In this document: one piece after another, positions 6,663 through 13,212 of the stretch | Layout of the letters: each line of letters opens with the position of its first letter | Numbering within the stretch: the first letter of the stretch is position 1 | Assembly (NCBI GenBank): GCA_903892315.1 | Contig: CAITHY010000145.1 | Location: forward strand, 1-13,212 | Direction of reading: 5' to 3' | Origin: an uncultured beta proteobacterium | Lineage (GTDB): Bacteria; Pseudomonadota; Gammaproteobacteria; Burkholderiales; Burkholderiaceae | DNA length: 13,212 nucleotides | Notes under the pieces: model-generated | What the model was told of the DNA's origin: nothing | What the model saw: the letters and a program-made list of their open reading frames with translations, nothing else | Databases searched by the model: none | Position numbers and translations under genes: made by a program

Positions 6663-7415
6663 ATGAATGACGAGCAGTTACTTCGATACTCCAGGCACTT
6701 GCTGCTTGACGAGATTGATGTTGCCGGCCAAGAGAAGCTACTCCACTCACACATATTGGTGATCGGTGCCGGCGGCCTAGGGAGTGCAGCCGCACCCTAT
6801 CTAGCCGCAGCTGGAGTAGGCCACATTACCTTGGTGGATCACGATGAAGTAGATCTCACCAATTTACAACGCCAAATCACGCATACCGAAAGTAGCGTCG
6901 GGAAAAGCAAAGTAGCGTCGGGAAAAGAATTTCTACAACGCCTAAACTCCAGTATTCAAATTGAAACTATTCAGGCTAAAGCTACAACATCTCTGCTCGA
7001 TGAGTTATTGCCAAGTGTTGATGTTGTTTTGGATTGTACGGATAACTTTTCAACCCGGCACCTGATTAATGCTGCCTGCGTTCAACATCAAACCCCACTA
7101 ATTTCTGGATCAGCTCTTAAGTTTGATGGTCAAGTAAGTGTCTTTGATTCACGAAATTCAAGCTCCCCATGCTATGCCTGCATCTTTTCTCCTGATGAAG
7201 AGTTTGAAGAAGTCAGCTGCTCCAGTATGGGCATCTTCTCGCCTCTAGTAGGCATCATAGGAGCCATGCAAGCAGCTCAAGCCCTACAGGTACTCATTGG
7301 TTTTGGAGAGCCCTTGATGGGCCGTATGTTGCTGTGGAATGGGCGTACTACCCAAATCGATGAAATCCGTATTAGCCGTAATTCTGACTGCTCAGTATGT
7401 GGCTCAGCCCACTAG
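6663..7415 (+). CDS. moeB: MoeB/ThiF-type sulfur-carrier adenylyltransferase
   Basis: The 250-residue protein is a stand-alone E1-like enzyme. It has the ATP-binding GAGGLGS (35-41), VDHDEVDLTNLQRQ (58-71), the metal and adenylate site DCTDN (124-128), zinc-binding pairs C170/C173 (CYAC) and C243/C246 (CSVC), and C186 in EVSCSSMGIF at the place of the conserved MoeB cysteine. MoeB adenylates the C-terminal glycine of MoaD for molybdopterin synthesis; ThiF does the same for ThiS in thiamin synthesis, and the two are hard to separate by sequence. Overall form and the MoeB-like opening (LLRYSRHLLLDEID) favour MoeB. No moaD or moeA is nearby. It is 24 bp behind ctpA and converges on ptsI, 16 bp away, without a visible terminator. 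Confidence 0.88.
   Translation: MNDEQLLRYSRHLLLDEIDVAGQEKLLHSHILVIGAGGLGSAAAPYLAAAGVGHITLVDHDEVDLTNLQRQITHTESSVGKSKVASGKEFLQRLNSSIQIETIQAKATTSLLDELLPSVDVVLDCTDNFSTRHLINAACVQHQTPLISGSALKFDGQVSVFDSRNSSSPCYACIFSPDEEFEEVSCSSMGIFSPLVGIIGAMQAAQALQVLIGFGEPLMGRMLLWNGRTTQIDEIRISRNSDCSVCGSAH
6889..6927 (+). repeat. 19-nt tandem direct repeat inside moeB
   Basis: AAAGTAGCGTCGGGAAAAG occurs at 6889-6907 and again at 6909-6927, separated by one base (20-nt period). Because 20 is not a multiple of three, the copies are read in different frames, giving ESSVGKS from the first and KVASGKE from the second. The gene remains intact. Confidence 0.95.
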
Positions 7416-7431
7416 GCAACGCACTAAATGA

Positions 7432-9183
7432 TTAAGTGAGCAGTCGCTCTAAAGCCTTTGCCTGCTCTTCAGGCTCATATGCCTTTAAGACCCTAGCAAC
7501 GCGGGCTTTTAATAAACCTACATTGGCCTGAAGAATTTCCCGTTTGACCAGCAGTAACTGACTGAAGTGCATTGAGAAGTCGGTGAGACCTAAGGCAAGC
7601 AGTAACTTCGTTAATGCAGGATCACCAGCCATCTCACCACAAACAGCTACAGGCACATTTGCACGTTTGGCCTGCTCAATGATATTGGCTAATAAATTCA
7701 AAATCGCTGGATGCAAGGGGTCATACAAATGCGCAACCGCATGATCCGCGCGATCAATCGCCAAGGTGTACTGAATTAAATCATTTGTTCCAATAGAAAG
7801 AAAATCGAATCGCTTAATAAACAAAGGTAGCACTAAAGCAGCAGCCGGAATCTCAATCATCGCGCCAACTTGGATATTCGGATTAAATGCTTTGCCACGC
7901 TGATGCAACTGTTGTTTCGCTTTTTCAATCAGCCTAAATGTTTCATCGATCTCTTTAGCATGCGCTAACATCGGAATCATGATGCGCGCTTGACCGTGAG
8001 CCGATGCACGCAGGATTGCTCTGAGCTGCGTTAAAAATATTTCAGGCTCGGTCAGCGACCAGCGGATCGCCCGCAAACCCAGTGGTGATGTTCCTGTTTG
8101 CGAAATATCGCCACCGCCACCCAATGCCTTATCTGCACCAACGTCGATAGTTCTGATGTTGATAGGCAAACCATGCATTAAATCCACTACACGACGATAT
8201 TCTTGATATTGCTGCTCTTCGTCTGGTAAAGCTTGCTTACGGTCCATGAATAAAAATTCAGAGCGAAATAAACCAACCCCAACAGCACCTAACTTCACCG
8301 CCTGAATAGCATCTTCTGGCAATTCAATATTGGCAAACAACTCAATCTCAACACGATCGGCTGTTTCTGTTTTTGCATGCTTTAACTGCTGGAGCTTACG
8401 AGCTTCTTTGAGAACCTGAGTTTGTAGCTTACGATATTCGGCTAGCAGCTGCTCATCAGGAGCAACTACCACAACGCCTCGATCCCCATCTAACACCAAC
8501 CAATCGCCGTGGCGGATCATTTCACTCGCGTGACGTACGCCCACCACCGCAGGTATTTCCATGCTACGGGCTACGATGGCCGTATGGGAGGTCTTACCGC
8601 CAAGATCCGTTACAAACCCCGTAAAGGCATGCTCTTTAAAGCGCAGCATGTCATGCGGAGCAATATCATGCGCGACGATGATGGACTCAATACCGATATC
8701 GCTGGTTGGCAAAAAATCGGAATTGTTTAATGGATCTTTTTTCTGGGCATTTAATGCCTTAATAACGCGTTCAGCAACCTGCCGAATATCGTTAGCACGC
8801 TCCTTCAAATAAGCGTCCTCAATATCCGCAAATTGCTCCAGAAGATCATTGAGCTCAGTAGTTAAAGCCCATGCTGCATTTAATCGTTGCGTACGAATGA
8901 GTTTAATCGGCTTCTCAGCTAAAGCTGGGTCAGCTAATATCATGCCGTGTACATCCAAGAATGCCGCCATCTCTTGCGGGGCATCTTTTGGCAATCCTTG
9001 GCGCAACTGCTCAAGCTCTAGGCGAACCTGATCAAACGCATCCAAGAGCTTTTGTGCTTCAGCCTCTTCTTTGCCAGCTTCAATCAAGTGATGACTTACT
9101 TCTAATGCTGCACGAGAAATCAGTACCGCCTTGCCAATGGCAATGCCTTTCGATACTGGAATTCCGTGCAATGCAAAAGTCAT
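7432..9183 (-). CDS. ptsI: Phosphoenolpyruvate-protein phosphotransferase (PTS Enzyme I)
   Basis: The 583-residue protein has the full Enzyme I layout: GIPVSKGIAIGKA (7-19), the HPr-binding helical region, the phosphorylated histidine H200 in LGGKTSHTAIVARSMEIPAVVG, and the PEP-binding TIM barrel with VGLFRSEFLFMDR (303-315), SIGTNDLIQYTLAIDR (463-478) and the catalytic cysteine C515 in VAVCGEMAGDP. It takes phosphate from PEP and passes it to HPr in the cytosol. It is the last gene of the gshA-gshB-EIIA-ptsH-ptsI operon, 5 bp after ptsH. No EIIB or EIIC sugar permease is in the window. Confidence 0.97.
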   Translation of the reverse strand: MTFALHGIPVSKGIAIGKAVLISRAALEVSHHLIEAGKEEAEAQKLLDAFDQVRLELEQLRQGLPKDAPQEMAAFLDVHGMILADPALAEKPIKLIRTQRLNAAWALTTELNDLLEQFADIEDAYLKERANDIRQVAERVIKALNAQKKDPLNNSDFLPTSDIGIESIIVAHDIAPHDMLRFKEHAFTGFVTDLGGKTSHTAIVARSMEIPAVVGVRHASEMIRHGDWLVLDGDRGVVVVAPDEQLLAEYRKLQTQVLKEARKLQQLKHAKTETADRVEIELFANIELPEDAIQAVKLGAVGVGLFRSEFLFMDRKQALPDEEQQYQEYRRVVDLMHGLPINIRTIDVGADKALGGGGDISQTGTSPLGLRAIRWSLTEPEIFLTQLRAILRASAHGQARIMIPMLAHAKEIDETFRLIEKAKQQLHQRGKAFNPNIQVGAMIEIPAAALVLPLFIKRFDFLSIGTNDLIQYTLAIDRADHAVAHLYDPLHPAILNLLANIIEQAKRANVPVAVCGEMAGDPALTKLLLALGLTDFSMHFSQLLLVKREILQANVGLLKARVARVLKAYEPEEQAKALERLLT

Positions 9184-9188
9184 GCTAT

Positions 9189-9458
9189 TTACTCGCCCTC
9201 ACCAAATCGATCATTAATTAATGCGGTGAGTGCCTGCATGGCCTCATCCGCTTTTTCGCCTACAGTCTCAAGAGTCACAGTGCTCCCGATACCTGCTGCT
9301 AACATCATCACGCCCATAATGCTCTTTGCATTAATTTGACGCCCATTACGTGACAAGAAGATTTCACAAGGAAACTGAGCGGCTAACTGAGACAGCTTGG
9401 CAGAAGCGCGAGCATGCAAGCCTAATTTATTGATAATTTCAATTTCTGCCGAAGGCAT
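9189..9458 (-). CDS. ptsH: Phosphocarrier protein HPr
   Basis: This 89-residue HPr has the phosphorylated H15 in KLGLHARAS and a serine at position 46 in AKSIMGVMMLAAG, the site phosphorylated by HPr kinase in species that have it. It carries phosphate from Enzyme I to EIIA proteins. It lies directly between the EIIA gene (17 bp upstream) and ptsI (5 bp downstream). AAGGG about 11 nt before the ATG is the likely ribosome-binding site. The retained Ser46 motif predicts an HPr kinase elsewhere in the genome; none is in the window. Confidence 0.96.
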   Translation of the reverse strand: MPSAEIEIINKLGLHARASAKLSQLAAQFPCEIFLSRNGRQINAKSIMGVMMLAAGIGSTVTLETVGEKADEAMQALTALINDRFGEGE

Positions 9459-9475
9459 AATGTGCTGACCCTTAT

Positions 9476-9898
9476 TTATTCTTGATTTACTTTTGCACCC
9501 AAGCGCAAAATTCCATGCTGTCCACCAGCAAGTGCTTTTTGCGCCAACTCTTCAAGACCCTCTCCGCGATGGGAAATGCATCGCATCAACATAGGCAGGT
9601 TTAATCCCGCCAGCACAATAACGGGCGCATTCAATCCCGATAAAGGGCCCAAAGCCTCTAACTTAGAGGCCACATTAGCAGGGGTTGCACCCATCACGTC
9701 TGTCAGGATGAGTACCCCATTGCCTGTGTTCACACCATAGGCAGCCTTCATCACGCGATCAAAGCTTGCCTTGGTATCTTCATGGGGAGGGATGTCGACT
9801 GCCCGAACACGCTCAGGCAAAACACCAAAAGTATGCTCAGCAAAACCCAGCATTGCGCTAGCAACCGGGGTATGAGCAACGATGACAATTCCAGTCAT
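9476..9898 (-). CDS. PTS mannose-type EIIA protein, regulatory
   Basis: From the ATG at 9898 the protein is 140 residues and consists of a single mannose-family EIIA domain. It has the phospho-accepting H9 in IVIVAHTPVASAML and LTDVMGATPANVA (65-77) with the paired aspartate D67. Such stand-alone EIIA(Man) proteins next to HPr and Enzyme I in betaproteobacteria are thought to be regulatory and not part of a sugar transporter, because EIIB and EIIC partners are absent. A longer frame begins at a TTG (9934) inside gshB but adds residues not typical of the family. The ATG start lies 2 nt after the gshB stop with GAG of GAGATAA as a ribosome-binding site, indicating coupling to gshB. Confidence 0.92.
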   Translation of the reverse strand: MTGIVIVAHTPVASAMLGFAEHTFGVLPERVRAVDIPPHEDTKASFDRVMKAAYGVNTGNGVLILTDVMGATPANVASKLEALGPLSGLNAPVIVLAGLNLPMLMRCISHRGEGLEELAQKALAGGQHGILRLGAKVNQE

Positions 9899-9900
9899 AT

Positions 9901-10842
9901 TTATCTCAATGCTTTCTCTAGCCCTGCCAACCAAAATTGCGCAACATTAAAGTTACTTTGGTCGGTAATTTCAACAAAACAAGTGGGGCTCGTCACATTA
10001 ATTTCAGTGAGATAACCGCCAATTAAATCCAATCCAACCAAGAATAATCCACGCTGATTTAAAACAGGAGCTAATTTTTCAGCGATCCTTTTTTCGGTCT
10101 CGGTTAAGGGCATCGCTACACCTTTGCCGCCCGCAGCTAAATTACCCCGAATTTCACTACCTTGCGGAATACGAGCTAGCGCAAATGGCACCACCTCACC
10201 GCCAATTAAGAGTACCCGCTTATCACCCTGGGCAATTTCTGGAAGAAACCGCTGAACCATGAGCGTTCTTGCGCCATTCTCACCAAGCGTTTCTACAATG
10301 CTGGCAAGATTAAGACCATCGGCCCCAACCCTAAATACACCCATGCCGCCCATGCCATCTAAGGGCTTAATCACAATATCGCGATGTTCCTGATGAAAAC
10401 GCTCTACTGCAGCCAATTCACGCGTGACCAAGGTCGGCGGAATAAGTTCTGGAAACTCTGTAATCGATAATTTTTCCGAATGATCACGAACAGCGCTCGG
10501 CTCGTTAAATACTTTTGCACCCTGACGTGCTGCGGCTGATAACAACCAAGTGGTATTGAGATATTCAATATCAAAAGGAGGGTCTGTGCGCATGAGGACA
10601 GCAGAAAAAGATTTGAGTGTTCGAGACTCAAGATCACCCAACTCAAACCAGTTGGTGGAGCTAGGCTTAATCACCAAAGACTGACAATCAGCCACTACGA
10701 AATCATCCCTCCACAACACATTGCGACTTTGACAAAACCACAAATGGTGCCCCGCTTCTTGCGCAGCACGCATCATTGCGAGTGTGGAATCTTTTTGAAT
10801 CTTGAAAGATTCAAGGGGATCTGCAATAAAAAGAAGGTTCAT
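9901..10842 (-). CDS. gshB: Glutathione synthetase
   Basis: This 313-residue ATP-grasp enzyme is close to the E. coli length (316). It begins MNLLFIADPLESFKIQKDST, has VLMRTDPPFDIEYL (82-95), VFNEPSAVRDHSEKL (111-125), the flexible glycine loop DGMGGMGVF (162-170), RGNLAAGGKG (232-241) and the metal-binding end INVTSPTC (281-288). It joins gamma-glutamylcysteine and glycine with ATP to make glutathione in the cytosol, directly following the GshA step encoded 28 bp upstream. The EIIA gene starts 2 nt after it. No strong Shine-Dalgarno sequence is seen before its ATG. Confidence 0.97.
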   Translation of the reverse strand: MNLLFIADPLESFKIQKDSTLAMMRAAQEAGHHLWFCQSRNVLWRDDFVVADCQSLVIKPSSTNWFELGDLESRTLKSFSAVLMRTDPPFDIEYLNTTWLLSAAARQGAKVFNEPSAVRDHSEKLSITEFPELIPPTLVTRELAAVERFHQEHRDIVIKPLDGMGGMGVFRVGADGLNLASIVETLGENGARTLMVQRFLPEIAQGDKRVLLIGGEVVPFALARIPQGSEIRGNLAAGGKGVAMPLTETEKRIAEKLAPVLNQRGLFLVGLDLIGGYLTEINVTSPTCFVEITDQSNFNVAQFWLAGLEKALR

Positions 10843-10870
10843 TATTTCTATTGAGAGATGTGTGTTTTAT

Positions 10871-12169
10871 TTAAGCAGCTTCAGCATTAGGATCAGTTCG
10901 CTCTAGCTCCAATGACGCAGCAAGCAGCGCTAAGCGAGCAACTACACCATACAGATAGAAGCGATTCGGAGCGGCACTACCTGGCTTGGCCCCTAGATCA
11001 GGCATGGAGTTTTGCTCAAAGGCTAGAGGTACAAAATGCATGCCTGGTGCATTGAGATTCTCATCCGGCCCGCGATCAGTATGAACGCGATAGAAGCCGC
11101 CAATGACATAACGATCAATCATGTACACCACCGGTTCAGCAACCGCTTCATTGACCTTCTCGAAGGTATAAACACCCTCCTGAATTAATACATCGCTCAC
11201 TTCAAGACCTTCCTTGACCACACTCATCTTGTTGCGGTCTTTACGATTCAAGCCCTTTAGCTGAGAGGGATCATTAACCACCATCACGCCCATGCCATAA
11301 GTGCCAGCATCTGCTTTTACAACAACATAAGGCTTCTCTTTAATGCCGTATTCGCGGTACTTCTTGGCAGTCTTTTTCAAGACTTGTTCTACGGCAGTTT
11401 GAAGTTCGTCTTCGCCCTTGCGCTCGTGGAAATTAATATTGGAGCAACTAGTAAAGTAAGGGTTAATCATCCATGGATCGATATCAACTACCTTGGCAAA
11501 TTTCTTCGCCACTTCTTCATAAGCGGCAAAGTGATTTGATTTGCGACGCACATGCCAGCCAGCGTGCAAGCCTGGCAGCAAGTACTGCTCATAGATATTC
11601 TCCAAAATCGGGGGGATGCCAGCGGATAAGTCGTTATTCAATAGAATCGAGCAAGGATCAAAATCTTTTAAACCTAGGCGCTGCTGCTTCAGACCCAATC
11701 GAGAGAGCGGCTCCATTAACAATCGATTGCCGTCAGGCAATTCAATCCAAGTTGGCTTCTTGATTTCTTCGGAGAAAGTGCCCAGTCGAACATTCAATCC
11801 AGCTTGACGCAGAATCGAAGACAAGCGCGCGATATTCTGCAAGTAGAAAGTATTGCGCGTATGACGCTCTGGGATCAGCAATAAGTTTTTAGCCTCAGGA
11901 CAAATCTTCTCAATGGCAGCCATGGCAGCTTGAACAGCAAGCGGCAACATCTGCGGTGAAAGGTTATTAAACCCTCCAGGAAATAGATTGGTGTCGACCG
12001 GGGCTAACTTAAACCCAGAATTACGTAAATCGACCGAACAATAAAAAGGTGGGGTGTGCTCTTGCCACTCCAACCTAAACCAACGCTCAATGGTTGGGGT
12101 CGATTCTAGAACCTTTGACTCTAATTCGAGCAAAGGGCCGGTGAGTGCAGTGATGAGATGTGGAACCAT
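10871..12169 (-). CDS. gshA: Glutamate-cysteine ligase (Acidithiobacillus-type)
   Basis: The 432-residue protein belongs to the proteobacterial GshA family first described in Acidithiobacillus ferrooxidans, which differs from E. coli GshA. Visible landmarks are SVDLRNSGFKLAPVDTNLFPGGFNNL (45-70), IPERHTRNTFYL (99-110), the basic HVRRKSNHF (206-214), the likely nucleotide-binding VVVKADAGTYGMGVMVV (282-298) and YMIDRYVIGGFYRVH (349-363). It makes gamma-glutamylcysteine, the first and usually rate-limiting step of glutathione synthesis. It heads a five-gene operon with gshB and three PTS genes. The start at 12169 is supported by TACAAT ending exactly 6 nt upstream; no Shine-Dalgarno sequence is present. 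Confidence 0.95.
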   Translation of the reverse strand: MVPHLITALTGPLLELESKVLESTPTIERWFRLEWQEHTPPFYCSVDLRNSGFKLAPVDTNLFPGGFNNLSPQMLPLAVQAAMAAIEKICPEAKNLLLIPERHTRNTFYLQNIARLSSILRQAGLNVRLGTFSEEIKKPTWIELPDGNRLLMEPLSRLGLKQQRLGLKDFDPCSILLNNDLSAGIPPILENIYEQYLLPGLHAGWHVRRKSNHFAAYEEVAKKFAKVVDIDPWMINPYFTSCSNINFHERKGEDELQTAVEQVLKKTAKKYREYGIKEKPYVVVKADAGTYGMGVMVVNDPSQLKGLNRKDRNKMSVVKEGLEVSDVLIQEGVYTFEKVNEAVAEPVVYMIDRYVIGGFYRVHTDRGPDENLNAPGMHFVPLAFEQNSMPDLGAKPGSAAPNRFYLYGVVARLALLAASLELERTDPNAEAA

Positions 12170-12175
12170 GCCACC

Positions 12176-12181
12176 ATTGTA
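12176..12181 (-). promoter_or_regulatory. -10 element of the gshA-gshB-PTS operon
   Basis: The minus strand reads TACAAT from 12181 down to 12176, one mismatch from the consensus, with 6 nt before the gshA ATG. There is no good -35 at 16-18 bp; that place is taken by the upstream terminator hairpin and its T tract. Transcription would begin at or next to the A of the ATG. Confidence 0.42.
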
Positions 12182-12189
12182 AGATTATT

Positions 12190-12221
12190 AAAAGAAAGAC
12201 GCGGGATCCGAGGATCCCGCG
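12190..12221 (-). terminator. Rho-independent terminator of amtB
   Basis: Positions 12200-12221 form a 10-bp inverted repeat (CGCGGGATCC and its complement) around a 2-nt centre, which would fold as a GC-rich hairpin with a slightly enlarged loop. On the minus strand it is followed by TCTTTCTTTT (12199 down to 12190). It lies about 54 bp past the amtB stop and only about 8 bp upstream of the gshA -10, so it separates amtB from the glutathione operon. Confidence 0.82.
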
Positions 12222-12274
12222 CTTAAAACTAGGCAGCCCATCCAGAGCCGCCCAGTGAGGGGTAAATCTACTGA

Positions 12275-13212
12275 TTAAGACTCGTAGGCAGACTCACCAT
12301 GTGAGCTGATATCCAAGCCTTCGCGCTCTTCTTCTTCCTTCACACGCAAACCAATCACGATATCGATCAATTTGAAGGCTACGAAAGAAACTACGCCAGA
12401 CCAAATTACAGTGGTAATCACGCCTTGAGCTTGGATCCACAATTGGCTAGCAACAGAGTAATCAGGGGCAACTGCATTAGCCACATAATCCCAGATACCT
12501 GTGCCGCCCAAAGCTGGGTCAGCGAATACACCAGTCAACAACGCACCAGTAATACCACCTACGCCGTGAACACCAAACACATCCAAGCTGTCGTCTGAAC
12601 CCAAAATCTTCTTGAGACCAGTAACACCCCAGAGGCAGATTACGCCAGCGATAACACCGATTACGATTGCGCCCATTGGGCCAACGAAACCAGCAGCAGG
12701 AGTAATTGCAACTAAACCAGCTACGCAACCAGATGCAGCACCCAGCATGGATGGCTTGCCTTTGAGAACCCACTCAGCAACTGACCAGCCCAATACAGCA
12801 GCAGCAGTAGCTAAATAGGTGTTCACGAATGCCAGGGCAGCGCTGCCGTTAGCTTCAAGAGCAGAACCAGCATTGAAACCAAACCAGCCGAACCACAAGA
12901 GGGCAGCACCAGTCATTACATAAACTAAGTTATGTGGCTTCATTGCTTCTTTGCCGTAACCAATACGCTTGCCGATAACAAAGGAACCAACCAAACCAGC
13001 GATCGCAGCATTGATATGCACAACGGTACCGCCAGCGAAGTCGAGAACACCTTTTTGCCACAACCAACCAGCACGAGCAGTGATTGCTTCAAGTGATGCA
13101 GCATCTTTGATGTCATCTGGACCAGGCCAGAACCAAACCATGTGAGCGATTGGCAGGTAGCTCAAAGTGAACCAAATCACCATGAATACCAAGATTGCAG
13201 AGAACTTAGCGC
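12275..13212 (-). CDS. amtB: Ammonium transporter AmtB (3' part; start outside window)
   Basis: The frame is open from the window edge to the TAA at 12275, about 312 codons, so the N-terminal part of the transporter is missing. It is a multi-spanning inner-membrane ammonium channel with FSYLPIAHMVW near the left end, the first pore histidine in LDFAGGTVVHINAAIAGLVG, the conserved WFGWFGFNAGSAL, and the second pore histidine in DVFGVHGVGGITGALLTG. The C-terminal tail (VKEEEEREGLDISSHGESAYES) is the part that contacts the PII protein GlnK in this family. A TTG at 13192 could be mistaken for a start, but codons upstream continue the conserved sequence (AKFSAI). glnK is often beside amtB and may lie beyond the edge. 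Confidence 0.96.
   Translation of the reverse strand, partial: AKFSAILVFMVIWFTLSYLPIAHMVWFWPGPDDIKDAASLEAITARAGWLWQKGVLDFAGGTVVHINAAIAGLVGSFVIGKRIGYGKEAMKPHNLVYVMTGAALLWFGWFGFNAGSALEANGSAALAFVNTYLATAAAVLGWSVAEWVLKGKPSMLGAASGCVAGLVAITPAAGFVGPMGAIVIGVIAGVICLWGVTGLKKILGSDDSLDVFGVHGVGGITGALLTGVFADPALGGTGIWDYVANAVAPDYSVASQLWIQAQGVITTVIWSGVVSFVAFKLIDIVIGLRVKEEEEREGLDISSHGESAYES

Noticed and set aside
7399..7431. Possible terminator between the convergent moeB and ptsI genes
   Set aside because: The only inverted repeat (around GGCTCAGCC) has no room for a loop and no T tract on either strand.
9899..9934. TTG start that would lengthen the EIIA protein by 12 residues
   Set aside because: The added residues (MVGRARESIEIN) are the out-of-frame end of gshB and do not resemble the family; the ATG at 9898 follows a ribosome-binding site and gives the usual N-terminus.
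13190..13192. TTG as the start of a short amtB
   Set aside because: Upstream codons to the window edge continue the conserved ammonium transporter sequence, so the gene simply begins outside the window.

Overview
This 13.2 kb window looks like core chromosome of a betaproteobacterium of the family Burkholderiaceae, most plausibly a small-genome freshwater type such as Polynucleobacter. The reasons are the gene order (BioC-like methyltransferase / comF-trmL / gpsA-secB-grxC-rhodanese / gpmA-ctpA-moeB / gshA-gshB-EIIA-HPr-EI / amtB), the Acidithiobacillus-type GshA, moderate GC content by eye, and very tight packing. The organism assignment is inference from gene content and was not tested by any search. 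I see no mobile element, CRISPR array, rRNA or tRNA.

Layout. Positions 1-46 (minus) probably hold the first 15 codons of an unidentified membrane protein leaving the window. A BioC-like methyltransferase (147-944, minus) is divergent from comF-trmL (968-2192, plus). A minus-strand operon runs rhodanese, grxC, secB, gpsA (4480 down to 2215), covering disulfide/sulfur chemistry, secretion chaperoning and phospholipid precursor supply. It is divergent from gpmA-ctpA-moeB (4503-7415, plus): phosphoglycerate mutase, a periplasmic C-terminal processing protease and a MoeB-type sulfur-carrier adenylyltransferase. Converging on that, a minus-strand operon reads gshA, gshB, EIIA(Man-type), ptsH, ptsI (12169 down to 7432): the whole glutathione pathway followed by a sugar phosphotransferase relay with no EIIB or EIIC in the window. 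Last comes the 3' part of amtB (12275 to the window edge, minus), ended by a compact hairpin terminator.

The genes themselves are conventional. The most interesting signal is in the start regions. Every operon-head gene in the window (methyltransferase, comF, rhodanese, gpmA, gshA, and the partial gene at the left edge) has a -10-like hexamer immediately before its start codon and no convincing Shine-Dalgarno sequence. In four of the six the gap is exactly 6 nt, which would put the transcription start on the A of the ATG. Internal operon genes checked do not show this spacing. Both divergent pairs have overlapping or palindromic -10 elements serving both directions in about 23 bp. This predicts leaderless mRNAs from minimal divergent promoters. 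Secondary observations are a 19-nt direct repeat in moeB read in two different frames without any change in protein length, a methyltransferase with a degenerate SAM-binding glycine motif, and a LacI/cre-like perfect palindrome at the left edge.
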